This document shows positions 1 to 8,919 of a stretch of 45,453 nucleotides of DNA, in pieces. The DNA lies in assembly GCA_002350105.1 (NCBI GenBank), contig DEDT01000044.1, positions 13,768-59,220 of the forward strand, written 5' to 3'. Position 1 is the stretch's first letter. Each line of letters starts with the position of its first letter. The notes below the pieces were generated by a model. That model was not told where the DNA came from. It was given only the letters and a program-made list of their open reading frames with translations, and did not search any database. Both the position numbers and the translations under genes were made by a program. Origin of the DNA: Selenomonadaceae bacterium UBA2897 (GTDB lineage Bacteria; Bacillota; Negativicutes; Selenomonadales; Selenomonadaceae).

Positions 1-29
1 TTTATTTTAGCATAAATACGGAGGCAATT

Positions 30-1256
30 ATGTCATATATTCCTAGAGCGGCGGAACGTAAATTTTTGCGTATGAGCGGCTTTTTCAAGGCTGTGCTGGT
101 GACGGGCGCCAGGCAGGTGGGGAAGACGACGATGCTGCGGCACCTTGCGGCGGGGAGCAGCAGAAGTTACGTGTCCATGGATGACGCGGACGAACGCGAG
201 TTGGCTAGGAGCGATCCGAAGTTATTTTTTCAGGTACATAAACCGCCTTTGCTGATCGATGAGGTGCAGCGTGCGCCGGAGCTTTTTGAGCCCATCAAGG
301 TTATCTGCGACCAATCTGAGGAAACAGGGCTGTTCTGGCTCACGGGCTCAGAGCATTATGAAATGATGCGTAATGTGCGCGAGAGCCTGGCCGGGCGTGT
401 GGGCATCATGCATTTGTACGGGCTATCCGCGCGGGAAAAGCGCGGCGATACCTCGACACCGCCTTTTGCCTGCGATTATGCTTCCTTAGTAGAGGCAGCT
501 GGGCACAGCACGCCAATGGATATTCATGCGGTATTTGCGGATATCTGGCAAGGCGGCATGCCGGCCGTACAGCATGCGGATCAGGATATGCGGCGCGCGT
601 ATTTGTCTTCCTATGCCGATACCTATCTCCTGAGCGATGCGGTTCGCGAGGGCGGCATCAAGGACGAGGACAAATTTCTGCGTTTTCTCAAGGCCTGTGC
701 GGCCCTGACGGGGGAGATGGTTTCCTATACGACCCTGGCTGAGGCGGCGGGTATCACCGCGCCGACGGCGAAGGAGTGGCTGTATTTGCTGGCAGGGATG
801 GGGATTATTTACCTGCTGCCGCCGTTTGCCAACAATGCCATGAAAAGACTGGTGCGCATGCCCAAGCTTTATTTTTGCGATACGGGTCTGTGTGCCAACT
901 TATCCATGTGGCTGACGGAGGAGACGCTGCAGGTGGGCGCGGCCAGCGGCCATTACTTCGAGAATTACGTCGTGATGGAACTGGTCAAGCGTTTTTCCTA
1001 TGCCAGCAGCAATGCCCGCCTGTCCTACTATCGCGACAGCAACAAGAAAGAGATTGATCTCGTCGTGGAGGAAGATGGCCTGCTGCATCCGTTGGAAATT
1101 AAGAAGGGCGCTTCGCCCAGCAAGCAGGAGGTCAACAAATTCTCCGTGCTGGATAAAGCCACGCTTCAGCGCAGCAGCGGCGGCATTGTCTGCCTGGCGG
1201 ACAAGCCCATGCCCATCGATAAGCAGAATAGCTATATTCCCTGCTGGCTGCTGTAA
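30..1256 (+). CDS. AAA family ATPase with C-terminal DUF4143 domain
   Basis: A 408-residue P-loop ATPase of the AAA_14/DUF4143 type. The N-terminal part has a Walker A motif (GARQVGKT, about residues 26-33) and a Walker B-like LLIDEVQ near residue 75. The C-terminal part has the DUF4143 signature (YFCDTGL) and a PD-(D/E)XK-like stretch, EIDLVV followed by LEIKKG, as in many members of this family. The family is widespread and its biological role is not firmly known; some members sit in mobile or defence settings. A GGAGG ribosome site lies 5 nt before the ATG. The CCA-adding enzyme follows after a short gap, so co-transcription is possible. Confidence 0.85.
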   Translation: MSYIPRAAERKFLRMSGFFKAVLVTGARQVGKTTMLRHLAAGSSRSYVSMDDADERELARSDPKLFFQVHKPPLLIDEVQRAPELFEPIKVICDQSEETGLFWLTGSEHYEMMRNVRESLAGRVGIMHLYGLSAREKRGDTSTPPFACDYASLVEAAGHSTPMDIHAVFADIWQGGMPAVQHADQDMRRAYLSSYADTYLLSDAVREGGIKDEDKFLRFLKACAALTGEMVSYTTLAEAAGITAPTAKEWLYLLAGMGIIYLLPPFANNAMKRLVRMPKLYFCDTGLCANLSMWLTEETLQVGAASGHYFENYVVMELVKRFSYASSNARLSYYRDSNKKEIDLVVEEDGLLHPLEIKKGASPSKQEVNKFSVLDKATLQRSSGGIVCLADKPMPIDKQNSYIPCWLL

Positions 1257-1280
1257 TGTGGGATTTGAGGTGAAGTGGAT

Positions 1281-2528
1281 ATGACGGAAAAGGAATTTGT
1301 GCAGCAGGTACGCGCGCTTGGCGGGCGGGCTTTTATTGTCGGCGGCTGGGTGCGGGACAAGCTGCGCGGTGTGGTGCCGCACGATAAGGACTATATGGTT
1401 AGCGGCCTGCGCGAGGCGGATTTCCAGCGCGTGTTCCCGCAGGCGGCGAAGGTGGGCAAGTCTTTCCCGGTTTATCTGCTGGATGTTGACGGCAAGCAGA
1501 CGGAGGTGGCCTTCGCACGCAAGGAGCGCAAGACGGGCAGCGGCTATAAGGGCTTTGCTGTGACCTACGACCCGGCGGTGACGGTGGAGGAAGACCTCTG
1601 GCGCCGCGATACGACGATGAATGCCATGGCGATGGAGCTGACGGCGGAGCCGCCACAGCTTTTAGACCCGTTCCATGGCCGGGAAGCGGTAGAGCGGCGG
1701 GAAATCTGCGCCGTTTCCGGGCATTTCATGGAGGACCCGGTGCGGGCACTGCGGGCGGCGCGGCAGGCGGCGGCCTTTGGCTTCAGCATCAGCGAGCAGA
1801 CATATGCCTATATGCGGGCCTGCGCGGCGGAACTGGCCCAGGAGCCGACGGAGCGGCTGGTGGGCGAGCTCACGCGGGCGCTGCAGACGCCGCGTCCCTC
1901 GGTCTTTTTCCGTGCGCTGGCCCGCGCGGATATCCTGCAGGTGACGTTCCCCGAGCTCGCGGCGCTTATCGGCAAGACGCAGCCTGCGGCCTTCCATCCT
2001 GAGGGCGATGCCTTCGAGCATACCATGATGGTCGTGGATGAGGTCGCGGCGGCGACGGAACATGTCGTGGCGCGCTTTGCGGCACTGGCGCACGATCTCG
2101 GCAAGGGCGTGACGCCGCCTGAGATGCTGCCTCATCATTACGGCCATGAGGTGAAGGGGCTGGATGTGCTGGCGGGCTGGAATGCGCGTATGCAGCTGCC
2201 GACGCCGTGGCTGCGGGCTGCACGTTTCGTCATCCGCGAGCACATGCGCGCGCCGCGCCTCACGAAACCCGGCAAGATCACGGCTCTGCTGCTGGCCGCG
2301 GATAATCTGCACCAGACTTTGCCTGTGGCGGATTTCCTCGCAATTATCCGCGCTGATCACCACGGCCTGCCGAATTACCTCGCGGCGGCGCCGGAGATAC
2401 TGCAGCGTCTGCATACGGTCTCGGGGCGCGACTGCCCGCCGGAACTCAGGGGGCCGGCCATCGGTATGTGGCTGCTGGGTGAGCAGACGAGGATTTTTCG
2501 TCAGTGGAAGCAGGAAAAACTCGGATAA
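1281..2528 (+). CDS. cca: CCA-adding tRNA nucleotidyltransferase with HD domain
   Basis: A class II nucleotidyltransferase that builds or repairs the 3'-CCA end of tRNA. The N-terminus carries GGWVRD and the metal-binding acidic pair in HDKDYMV, followed by ERKTGSGYKGF and the RRDTTMNAMA motif, close to the Escherichia coli-type enzyme. A C-terminal HD phosphohydrolase domain is visible (HTMMV, then AHDLGKG). Translation could start at a GTG at 1275, but GAGGTG at 1267-1272 is spaced 8 nt from the ATG at 1281, so the ATG is preferred, giving 415 residues. Which activity (full CCA or only A addition) cannot be told from sequence alone. Confidence 0.88.
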   Translation: MTEKEFVQQVRALGGRAFIVGGWVRDKLRGVVPHDKDYMVSGLREADFQRVFPQAAKVGKSFPVYLLDVDGKQTEVAFARKERKTGSGYKGFAVTYDPAVTVEEDLWRRDTTMNAMAMELTAEPPQLLDPFHGREAVERREICAVSGHFMEDPVRALRAARQAAAFGFSISEQTYAYMRACAAELAQEPTERLVGELTRALQTPRPSVFFRALARADILQVTFPELAALIGKTQPAAFHPEGDAFEHTMMVVDEVAAATEHVVARFAALAHDLGKGVTPPEMLPHHYGHEVKGLDVLAGWNARMQLPTPWLRAARFVIREHMRAPRLTKPGKITALLLAADNLHQTLPVADFLAIIRADHHGLPNYLAAAPEILQRLHTVSGRDCPPELRGPAIGMWLLGEQTRIFRQWKQEKLG

Positions 2529-2615
2529 AGAGCGAAACAAGTAGATAAGAAGTACAAACAACGTACGACGTATAGGATTCGTTTCTTTTGCTTTTATCTG
2601 AGGGAGGTTTTTCCT

Positions 2616-3152
2616 ATGGCATGCATTCTGCCCTTTGAAGGCAAATCACCTAAAATCGCCGCTGATGTATTCGTGGCTCCTACGGCGGCGGTCGTCGGCG
2701 ATGTGGAAATCGGCGAGGGCTCCAGCATTTGGTTCGGCGCGTCGGTGCGCGGCGATTTCCAGCCCATCCGCATCGGCAAATATTCGAACATCCAGGACAA
2801 CACCACGATTCATGTGATGGGCGACCACGGCCTGACCATCGGCGATGAGGTCATCATCGGCCATAACTGTGTGATTCACAGCAACAAGATTGGCAGCCAT
2901 TCCCTGATTATGATGGGCACGATTTTGCTGGGCTATACAGAAATCGGAGAAAATGTTATCATAGGACCAGGCAGTCTGATTCCTCAGGGACGCAAGATTC
3001 CGTCGAATTCGCTGGTGCTGGGCGAGCCGGCACAGCTCATCCGCTCCCTGCGCGATGATGAAATCGAGGCGTTGCATGCCTCGGCCCTGAACTATCACGA
3101 GATTGCCCAAAAATATCAGGCTGAGTTCGATAAATTGGCTCAGCAGAAGTAA
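2616..3152 (+). CDS. gamma carbonic anhydrase-like hexapeptide-repeat protein
   Basis: A 178-residue left-handed beta-helix protein of the gamma carbonic anhydrase/YrdA/PaaY family. Hexapeptide repeats such as VGDVEIGEGSSIWFGASVRG are seen along most of the length. Metal-ligand histidines are present in HVMGDHG and GHNCVIHSN. Family members are trimeric; some hydrate CO2, while many have no proven activity. GAGGGAGG upstream of the ATG is a strong ribosome site. ndk begins 16 nt after the stop, so the two genes probably share a transcript. Confidence 0.85.
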   Translation: MACILPFEGKSPKIAADVFVAPTAAVVGDVEIGEGSSIWFGASVRGDFQPIRIGKYSNIQDNTTIHVMGDHGLTIGDEVIIGHNCVIHSNKIGSHSLIMMGTILLGYTEIGENVIIGPGSLIPQGRKIPSNSLVLGEPAQLIRSLRDDEIEALHASALNYHEIAQKYQAEFDKLAQQK

Positions 3153-3168
3153 GGAGTATCACGTTATA

Positions 3169-3606
3169 ATGGAAAAAACACTTGTACTCATCAAACCGGA
3201 CGCGGTGGCAAAACATCACATCGGCGACATCACGAAACGCTACGAAGAGGAGGGTCTGCGCCCCGTCGCGATGAAAATGCTCAAAATGGACGAGCGCCTG
3301 GCTTCGATTCATTACGCTGAGCATATCGGCCGCCCGTACTATCCGGATCTGACTGGCTTCATGACCTCCGGCCCGATCATCGCTATGGTACTGGAGGGCG
3401 AGGACGCCATCAAGAAGGTGCGTGCACTGAACGGCAAAACGAATCCGGCCGAGGCCGCAGAGGGCACGATTCGCAAGCAGTTCGCGACGGCTTCGAACCG
3501 CAACGCCGTGCATGCTTCCGACAGCCCGGATAGCGCACAGCGTGAGATTCACATCTTCTTCAATGAGACTGAGATCTACGACGGTGAGTATAAGATTCCC
3601 GATTGA
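3169..3606 (+). CDS. ndk: nucleoside-diphosphate kinase
   Basis: Balances NTP pools by moving the gamma phosphate through a phosphohistidine. The 145-residue length is normal. The active-site histidine is His115 in NAVHASDS, and the N-terminal TLVLIKPDAV and the RPYYPDLTGFMTSGP stretches are typical. The reading frame is open further upstream, but those codons overlap the preceding gene and AAGGAG at 3151-3156 fits the ATG at 3169. A strong terminator follows directly. Confidence 0.95.
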   Translation: MEKTLVLIKPDAVAKHHIGDITKRYEEEGLRPVAMKMLKMDERLASIHYAEHIGRPYYPDLTGFMTSGPIIAMVLEGEDAIKKVRALNGKTNPAEAAEGTIRKQFATASNRNAVHASDSPDSAQREIHIFFNETEIYDGEYKIPD

Positions 3607-3631
3607 TTATTCCCACTCCATAGCATTAGGG

Positions 3632-3657
3632 AGAGCCTGCAGCTGCAGGCTCTTTTA
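3632..3657 (+). terminator. Rho-independent terminator after ndk
   Basis: A perfect GAGCCTGC/GCAGGCTC stem with an AGCT loop, followed by TTTTATTA. It ends the gamma-carbonic-anhydrase/ndk transcript. Confidence 0.88.
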
Positions 3658-3682
3658 TTATGCGGTAATGAGGGATAGGGAC

Positions 3683-3711
3683 TGGACAGGGCGGCTCGCT
3701 TGCGGTAGAAT
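3683..3711 (+). promoter_or_regulatory. probable housekeeping promoter of the L,D-transpeptidase gene
   Basis: TGGACA (3683-3688), 17 nt, TAGAAT (3706-3711). It lies between the ndk terminator and the start of the transpeptidase gene at 3768. Confidence 0.55.
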
Positions 3712-3767
3712 TGTAAGGTACTAATGTGGACAAAATATAAATAGAAGAAAGAAAAGAGATAATTCAC

Positions 3768-4979
3768 ATGATGAGCAGCAAAAAGAAAATTTTGGCCGGG
3801 GCCATTGCACTGGCTTTATCCTTTGGTGGTTACCTGCCGGCAGCGGGTACGGCGGAGCAGGGCGTGAGCCTTGGCAGCCTGTCTGTGGCCTCGGCAGCGG
3901 AGCAGAAAGATGAGCAGATGAAGATCTCCATCAACCTCGCGGCGCGTTCGCTGGCGCTCTATCGCGGCAACACGCGCGTGGCTCTCTATCCGATTGGCCC
4001 GGGCAAACCCTATACGCCGACTCCGACGGGCTACTATAAGATTCAGGACAAGGAGGTCAACCCGACCTGGACTTCGCCGGAAGATCCGAGTGTCTCCATT
4101 TCCTCGGGACCGGACTGCCCGATTGGCTATCGCTGGATGACGATCCAGGGCAACTACGGCATCCATGGCACGAACCATCCGGAGTCCATCGGCCACTATG
4201 TCTCCAATGGCTGCATCCGCATGTATAATGAGGATGTGGAGAAGCTCTTCGACAACGTGTCCGTGGGCACGCCAGTCGAGATTACCTACAACCGCGTCGT
4301 CGTTGAGAAGGCACCGGATGATCAGATCGTTTACTATATCTATCCGGATGGCTACGGCCGTCAGGACCTCGATGTGGATTCCGTGCGCACGTGGCTCAAG
4401 GGCTATGGCGTGCAGAACTTCGTGAGCGACGAGGCCATCACACAGAAGATCGAGGCTTCGGATGGCGAGCCAACCTATATCGCCAAGGTCTATCCGCTCT
4501 TTGTCAATGGCCAGAAGCTCCAGAGCAAGGCCGTCGTACAGGAGGGCAAGACCTATCTGCCGGCCATCGAGCTTGCCAAGGAGGTCAAGGTCAACCTCGG
4601 CTGGGATGCCAGGAAAGAGCAGCTGATTTCGGACTATGGCTCGGCCCACGGCTACCTCAAGCAGGATACCTACTACTGCGAGCCGAAGGAGGCTGAGACG
4701 CTGTTCCATTTACAGGGAACACTGGCTCAGGACGGCACGTTTACGATGACGAATGGCGCACCGGTGGCACAGGCCACGGCAGAGCCGGAAGTGAAACCGC
4801 TGGTCGAGCAGCCGTCTGCGAATACGGCAGCGCAGACGCAGTCTGCGGCAGGTGAAGCAGCACAGCAGCCGACAGCGGCCGCCCAGTCCACCAAGACGGA
4901 TGCGGCAGCAGGCCAGACGCAGGTAAAGCATGAGAAGACTCTGCAGGAGATCGAGGCAGAGGCAACGAAGAAAGGCTGA
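3768..4979 (+). CDS. secreted L,D-transpeptidase (YkuD domain)
   Basis: A peptidoglycan cross-linking or lipoprotein-anchoring enzyme exported by an N-terminal signal sequence (KKK followed by a hydrophobic stretch and an alanine-rich cleavage region). The YkuD catalytic motif is complete: His133 in HGTN and Cys149 in SNGCIRM. After the catalytic domain (about 45-175) comes a region (about 230-300) resembling a copper-amine-oxidase-N-like wall domain (YPLFVNGQKL, KTYLPAIELAK). A low-complexity Ala/Gln/Thr tail forms the C-terminus. The ribosome site is weak (AAAGAG). ATG codons at 3768 and 3771 are both possible starts. polA begins 5 nt after the stop. Confidence 0.88.
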   Translation: MMSSKKKILAGAIALALSFGGYLPAAGTAEQGVSLGSLSVASAAEQKDEQMKISINLAARSLALYRGNTRVALYPIGPGKPYTPTPTGYYKIQDKEVNPTWTSPEDPSVSISSGPDCPIGYRWMTIQGNYGIHGTNHPESIGHYVSNGCIRMYNEDVEKLFDNVSVGTPVEITYNRVVVEKAPDDQIVYYIYPDGYGRQDLDVDSVRTWLKGYGVQNFVSDEAITQKIEASDGEPTYIAKVYPLFVNGQKLQSKAVVQEGKTYLPAIELAKEVKVNLGWDARKEQLISDYGSAHGYLKQDTYYCEPKEAETLFHLQGTLAQDGTFTMTNGAPVAQATAEPEVKPLVEQPSANTAAQTQSAAGEAAQQPTAAAQSTKTDAAAGQTQVKHEKTLQEIEAEATKKG

Positions 4980-4984
4980 GGTAA

Positions 4985-7594
4985 ATGGCAAAGCAGCAGC
5001 GGTTCGTTATCCTGGATGGCAGCAGCCTCTTTTTCCGGGCATTCTTTGCCATGCCACCGCTGACGGACAAGCAGGGGGCTCCCGTGGGTGCCATCGTGGG
5101 CTTTGCCAATATGCTGACGAAGCTTTTAGGCGACCTGCAGCCAGACCTCCTGCTCATTGCCTTCGATAAGAGCCGCCATACCTTCCGCACCGAGAAGTAC
5201 GCCGCCTATAAGGGCACGCGCGACAAGGTGCCGGAGGAGCTCATCCGGCAGATTCCGCTGTTGCAGGAGCTGGCGGCGGGCTTTGGCATCCGCTTTCTGG
5301 AAAAGGATAACTACGAGGCGGACGACATCATCGGCACGCTGGCCACGCAGGCCGCGGCCCAGGGGCTCGATACGCTGGTCGTGACCGGCGATCGCGATGC
5401 TCTGCAGCTCGTGCGCGACAACTTGCGCGTGCTGCTCACGAAAAAGGGCATTTCGGAGCTTAAGGAGTACGATACGGCGGCTTTTCAGGAGGAGTACAGC
5501 CTGAATCCGCTGCAGCTCATTGACCTCAAAGGGCTCATGGGCGATACCTCCGACAACATCCCCGGCGTGCCGGGAGTTGGGCCCAAGACGGCCAGCAAGC
5601 TTATCATTGCCTACGGCAGTGTGGAGAACGTGCTGGAGCATATTCCTGAAATCAAGGGCAAGAAGCTGCAGGAACGCCTGACGGACAACAAGGCGCAGGC
5701 CCTGCTCTCGAAGGACCTTGCGACCATTGAGCTCGCGGTGCCCGGCCTCACCTTTGCGGCGGCAGATTATACCATGCAGCCCGATCATGCGCGCATGCAG
5801 GAATTCTGCACAGCGCATGCGCTGCAGGCTGTCTGGCGCAATTTCACCCGCCTGTACGGTGAGGAAGACGAAGCGCAGCAGCTCGCTTTGGTATCGGAGG
5901 AAGCTGAGTCGCTCGACCTCACTTTCACGGAACTCAGTCAGGCAAAGGATGTACCGTCGAAGTTCACGCAGGTGGCTGTGGCGGGTGCCTTTATGGGCAG
6001 CCATCCTTTTGAGCGGTTGACGGCGCTGGCTATTGCGGCGGATGACAAGCTCTACTATGTCGAGGTGGCGAGTCCCGCCATGGCGGTGGTGCAGCAGCGC
6101 CTCGCTACGGCGGAGCAGGTGACGATTTTTGGCCTGAAGCCTTACTATCATGCGGGCTGGCATCCAGGTGCAGCGTATTTCGACGTGCAGCTGGCTGCCT
6201 ACCTGCTGCAGCCGGAGCTCAGCAAGTACGAGATCGATGCGCTGGTCAGCCAGTATCTGCCCAAGGTGCAGAGGCCCGCGGAGGCGGAGCCGCGCGAGAC
6301 GCTGCTTTGGCAGGCACGCGTGCTCGCCCTGCTGCAGCCAAAGCTGGCGGCGGCATTATCGGAACAGGGGCTGGATCAGCTCTATGCGACGATGGAACTG
6401 CCGCTGGCGGCGGTGTTGGCCGGCATGGAGCAGTACGGCGTCTACGTCAATAAGGAACACCTGCAGCGGGAATCCGAGGCTGTGGCGGCGCGTCTGCAGC
6501 AGCTGGCGGAGGATGTCTACACGCTGGCGGGGCATGAATTCAACCTGAATTCGCCAAAGCAGCTGGCAACCGTGCTTTTCGAGGAAATGGGCCTGCCGCC
6601 GGTCAAGAAGACCAAGACAGGCTATTCCACGAATGCCGAGGTGCTGGAGACGCTGCGTCACGACCATCCCATCGTGGAGCAGATCCTGCAGTATCGTCTC
6701 TGGCAAAAGTTGAAGTCGACGTATCTGGACGGCATCGCGGGCCTGATCCATCCCGATACGGGACGCGTCTATACGAATTTCAATCAGACCGTCACGGCTA
6801 CGGGGCGTCTCTCCAGCTCGGATCCGAACTTGCAGAATATCCCCGTGCGCACGGAGGAGGGCAAGACCATCCGTGCGCTCTTCGAGCCGGGAGAGGGCTA
6901 TGACTACCTGCTTTCGGCGGATTACTCGCAGATTGAGCTGCGCCTGCTCGCCCACATGTCGGGCGACGCCAGCTTTATTGATGCGTTCCGCCAGGGGCAG
7001 GATATCCATGCCCGCACGGCGGCCGAGGTATTCGGCGTACCGCTGGAGCTCGTGACGCCTGAGATGCGGCGCAAGGCCAAGGCCGTAAACTTTGGTATCG
7101 TCTACGGTATCAGCGATTTCGGCCTTGCGCGCAACCTGCACATTCCGCGCAAAGAGGCGGCGCATTATATCGCCACTTACTTCGCGCGTTATCCGGGCGT
7201 CAGGAATTTCATGGATGATATGGTGACCTCCGCGCATGAGAAGGGCTATGTGGAGACGATGTATGGCAGGCGCCGCAGCCTGCCGGCCATCAACAGCCGC
7301 AACTTCAACCAGCGCAGCATGGCCGAGCGCATGGCGATGAATACGCCGATTCAGGGCAGTGCCGCCGACATCATCAAGCTTGCGATGATCCGCGCCTGGC
7401 GTGGCGTGCAGCAGGCGGGACTGAAGAGCCGCATCCTGCTGCAGGTTCACGATGAGCTGGTGTTGGAGCTCGTGAACGAGGAGCGTCCGCAGGTCGAAGC
7501 AATCCTGCATGAGGCGATGGAGCAGGTGGCGGAGCTCTCCGTGCCGCTCGTCATCGATATCCATGCCGGGACCGATTGGGCTGCGGCGAAGTGA
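4985..7594 (+). CDS. polA: DNA polymerase I
   Basis: An 869-residue repair and Okazaki-fragment polymerase. Residues 1-290 form the 5'-3' flap nuclease domain (DGSSLFFRAF, EADDIIGT, GDTSDNIPGVPGVGPKTA). The C-terminal polymerase has motif A (DYSQIELR, Asp646), motif B (RRKAKAVNFGIVYG) and motif C (QVHDELVLE, Asp823). The middle 3'-5' exonuclease fold lacks the Asp-x-Glu of motif I (the region reads VAVAGAFMGSHPF), so proofreading is probably absent, as in Bacillus-type enzymes. It is followed by coaE 47 nt downstream, a common Firmicute neighbour. Confidence 0.97.
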   Translation: MAKQQRFVILDGSSLFFRAFFAMPPLTDKQGAPVGAIVGFANMLTKLLGDLQPDLLLIAFDKSRHTFRTEKYAAYKGTRDKVPEELIRQIPLLQELAAGFGIRFLEKDNYEADDIIGTLATQAAAQGLDTLVVTGDRDALQLVRDNLRVLLTKKGISELKEYDTAAFQEEYSLNPLQLIDLKGLMGDTSDNIPGVPGVGPKTASKLIIAYGSVENVLEHIPEIKGKKLQERLTDNKAQALLSKDLATIELAVPGLTFAAADYTMQPDHARMQEFCTAHALQAVWRNFTRLYGEEDEAQQLALVSEEAESLDLTFTELSQAKDVPSKFTQVAVAGAFMGSHPFERLTALAIAADDKLYYVEVASPAMAVVQQRLATAEQVTIFGLKPYYHAGWHPGAAYFDVQLAAYLLQPELSKYEIDALVSQYLPKVQRPAEAEPRETLLWQARVLALLQPKLAAALSEQGLDQLYATMELPLAAVLAGMEQYGVYVNKEHLQRESEAVAARLQQLAEDVYTLAGHEFNLNSPKQLATVLFEEMGLPPVKKTKTGYSTNAEVLETLRHDHPIVEQILQYRLWQKLKSTYLDGIAGLIHPDTGRVYTNFNQTVTATGRLSSSDPNLQNIPVRTEEGKTIRALFEPGEGYDYLLSADYSQIELRLLAHMSGDASFIDAFRQGQDIHARTAAEVFGVPLELVTPEMRRKAKAVNFGIVYGISDFGLARNLHIPRKEAAHYIATYFARYPGVRNFMDDMVTSAHEKGYVETMYGRRRSLPAINSRNFNQRSMAERMAMNTPIQGSAADIIKLAMIRAWRGVQQAGLKSRILLQVHDELVLELVNEERPQVEAILHEAMEQVAELSVPLVIDIHAGTDWAAAK

Positions 7595-7641
7595 ATAAAT
7601 TGTTTTGGTAGAATACCGGTGCATAGGAAAGGGATGATAAT

Positions 7642-8244
7642 GTGCTGATTTTGGGACTTACAGGCGGCATTGCCTGCGGCAAGAGCCTTGTCTCAGCCTG
7701 GCTGCAGCAGCAAGGGGCGGCCATCATCGATGCCGATGCCGTGGCACATACGCTGATGCGGCCGGGCGGCAGTCTCTATATGGCTTATCTGGAGCATTTC
7801 GGCAATGTCATCCTGCAGCCGGATGGTACGCTGGATCGCCAGCAGATCGGCCGTATGACCTTTGGCAAGCCGGAGGTTGAGCACTGGCTGAATGCGACGG
7901 CGCATCCCGTCATCCGTGCGGCCATCCAGAAGAGGATGCATGCATTTGCCAAGGCTGGTCACAAGGTCTGCGTCCTCGATGTGCCGCTGCTCTACGAGGC
8001 GGGCTGGGATCGGCTCTGTGATTATGTATGTGTGGTCTGGACACGCCAGGACGTACAGCTGCAGCGGCTCATGTCGCGCAACGGTTACAGCAAGGAGGAA
8101 GCGCTGGTACGTGTAGCGGCCCAGATGCCACAGGATAGCAAGAAACTGCGTGCTAACTATTGCCTCGACAATAACGGCAGCCCCGAGGCCACGCTGGAGC
8201 AGGCGGCTGCCATGTGGGAAGAGATAAAGCATGTCCGCCAGTGA
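7642..8244 (+). CDS. coaE: dephospho-CoA kinase
   Basis: Catalyses the last step of coenzyme A synthesis, phosphorylating dephospho-CoA at the 3'-ribose hydroxyl. The P-loop is GLTGGIACGKS near the N-terminus, followed by IIDADAVAH. The later LLYEAGWD and SRNGYSKEEAL stretches are typical. The start is GTG: the only nearby ATG runs into a stop after one codon, and GGAAAGGG lies 9 nt upstream. Length is 200 residues, as usual. The 3' end overlaps the next gene by 14 nt. Confidence 0.94.
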   Translation: MLILGLTGGIACGKSLVSAWLQQQGAAIIDADAVAHTLMRPGGSLYMAYLEHFGNVILQPDGTLDRQQIGRMTFGKPEVEHWLNATAHPVIRAAIQKRMHAFAKAGHKVCVLDVPLLYEAGWDRLCDYVCVVWTRQDVQLQRLMSRNGYSKEEALVRVAAQMPQDSKKLRANYCLDNNGSPEATLEQAAAMWEEIKHVRQ

Positions 8245-8860
8245 GGTGCCGCGCACGACGCGGCGTGTATCAAGGCGACGACAGCGGCAGGAAAACCGGC
8301 GCATGGGTTGTGCTTTCCTGGCCGGCGTGGCGGCGCTTATGCTCCTGCTCTCCATTTGGGCGGCCCTGCAGTTCGAGCCGGTGCAGCGAAAATATATCTA
8401 TCCTTTTCCCTACCGCACGACCGTGGAGCAGTACGCGGATACCTACGGCGTCGACGTGCATCTCGCGGCGGCCGTAATCAAAGTCGAAAGCAAGTTCCGC
8501 GACGACGTTCATTCCCATCGCGGTGCGGTGGGGCTCATGCAGCTTATGCCGGAGACGGCCAGATGGATTGCTGTCCAGCTTGACGATCCGGGCTACAGTG
8601 AGCAGTCTCTGCATGAGCCTGCGCGCAATATCCGCTACGGTCTTTGGTATCTGGCCTCGCTGCAGCAGGAATTCCAAGGCAACGACATCCTCGCCCTGGC
8701 GGCCTACAACGCGGGCCGTGGCAATGTCCACGAATGGATGCAGCAATACGGCTGGACCAGTGATTTTCATGATGTATCTGCCATTCCTTACGGTGAGACG
8801 CGGGAGTACGTGCAGCAAGTCCTCCACGATGCCGCCGCTTACAAGAAGCTCTATCCCTGA
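8231..8860 (+). CDS. membrane-anchored lytic transglycosylase (SLT domain)
   Basis: A 209-residue peptidoglycan lytic transglycosylase. A basic N-terminus precedes one membrane segment (about residues 26-46, CAFLAGVAALMLLLSIWAAL), so the catalytic domain faces outside. The SLT domain has the catalytic glutamate in AAVIKVESKF, then GLMQLMPETA and LALAAYNAGRGNV. It overlaps coaE, so the two are translated from one message. The stop codon lies inside the following terminator stem region. Confidence 0.9.
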   Translation: MSASEVPRTTRRVSRRRQRQENRRMGCAFLAGVAALMLLLSIWAALQFEPVQRKYIYPFPYRTTVEQYADTYGVDVHLAAAVIKVESKFRDDVHSHRGAVGLMQLMPETARWIAVQLDDPGYSEQSLHEPARNIRYGLWYLASLQQEFQGNDILALAAYNAGRGNVHEWMQQYGWTSDFHDVSAIPYGETREYVQQVLHDAAAYKKLYP

Positions 8861-8880
8861 GTGAGATAGAGCTTCTTTTG
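8844..8880 (+). terminator. terminator overlapping the lytic transglycosylase stop codon
   Basis: A 12-bp perfect stem (AGAAGCTCTATC/GATAGAGCTTCT) around a 9-nt loop containing the TGA stop, followed by TTTGTTTG. It separates this transcript from the convergent mutY gene. Confidence 0.82.
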
Positions 8881-8919
8881 TTTGGGATAACTTTCGGGGA
8901 AATGCAGTGGGGAAATCCC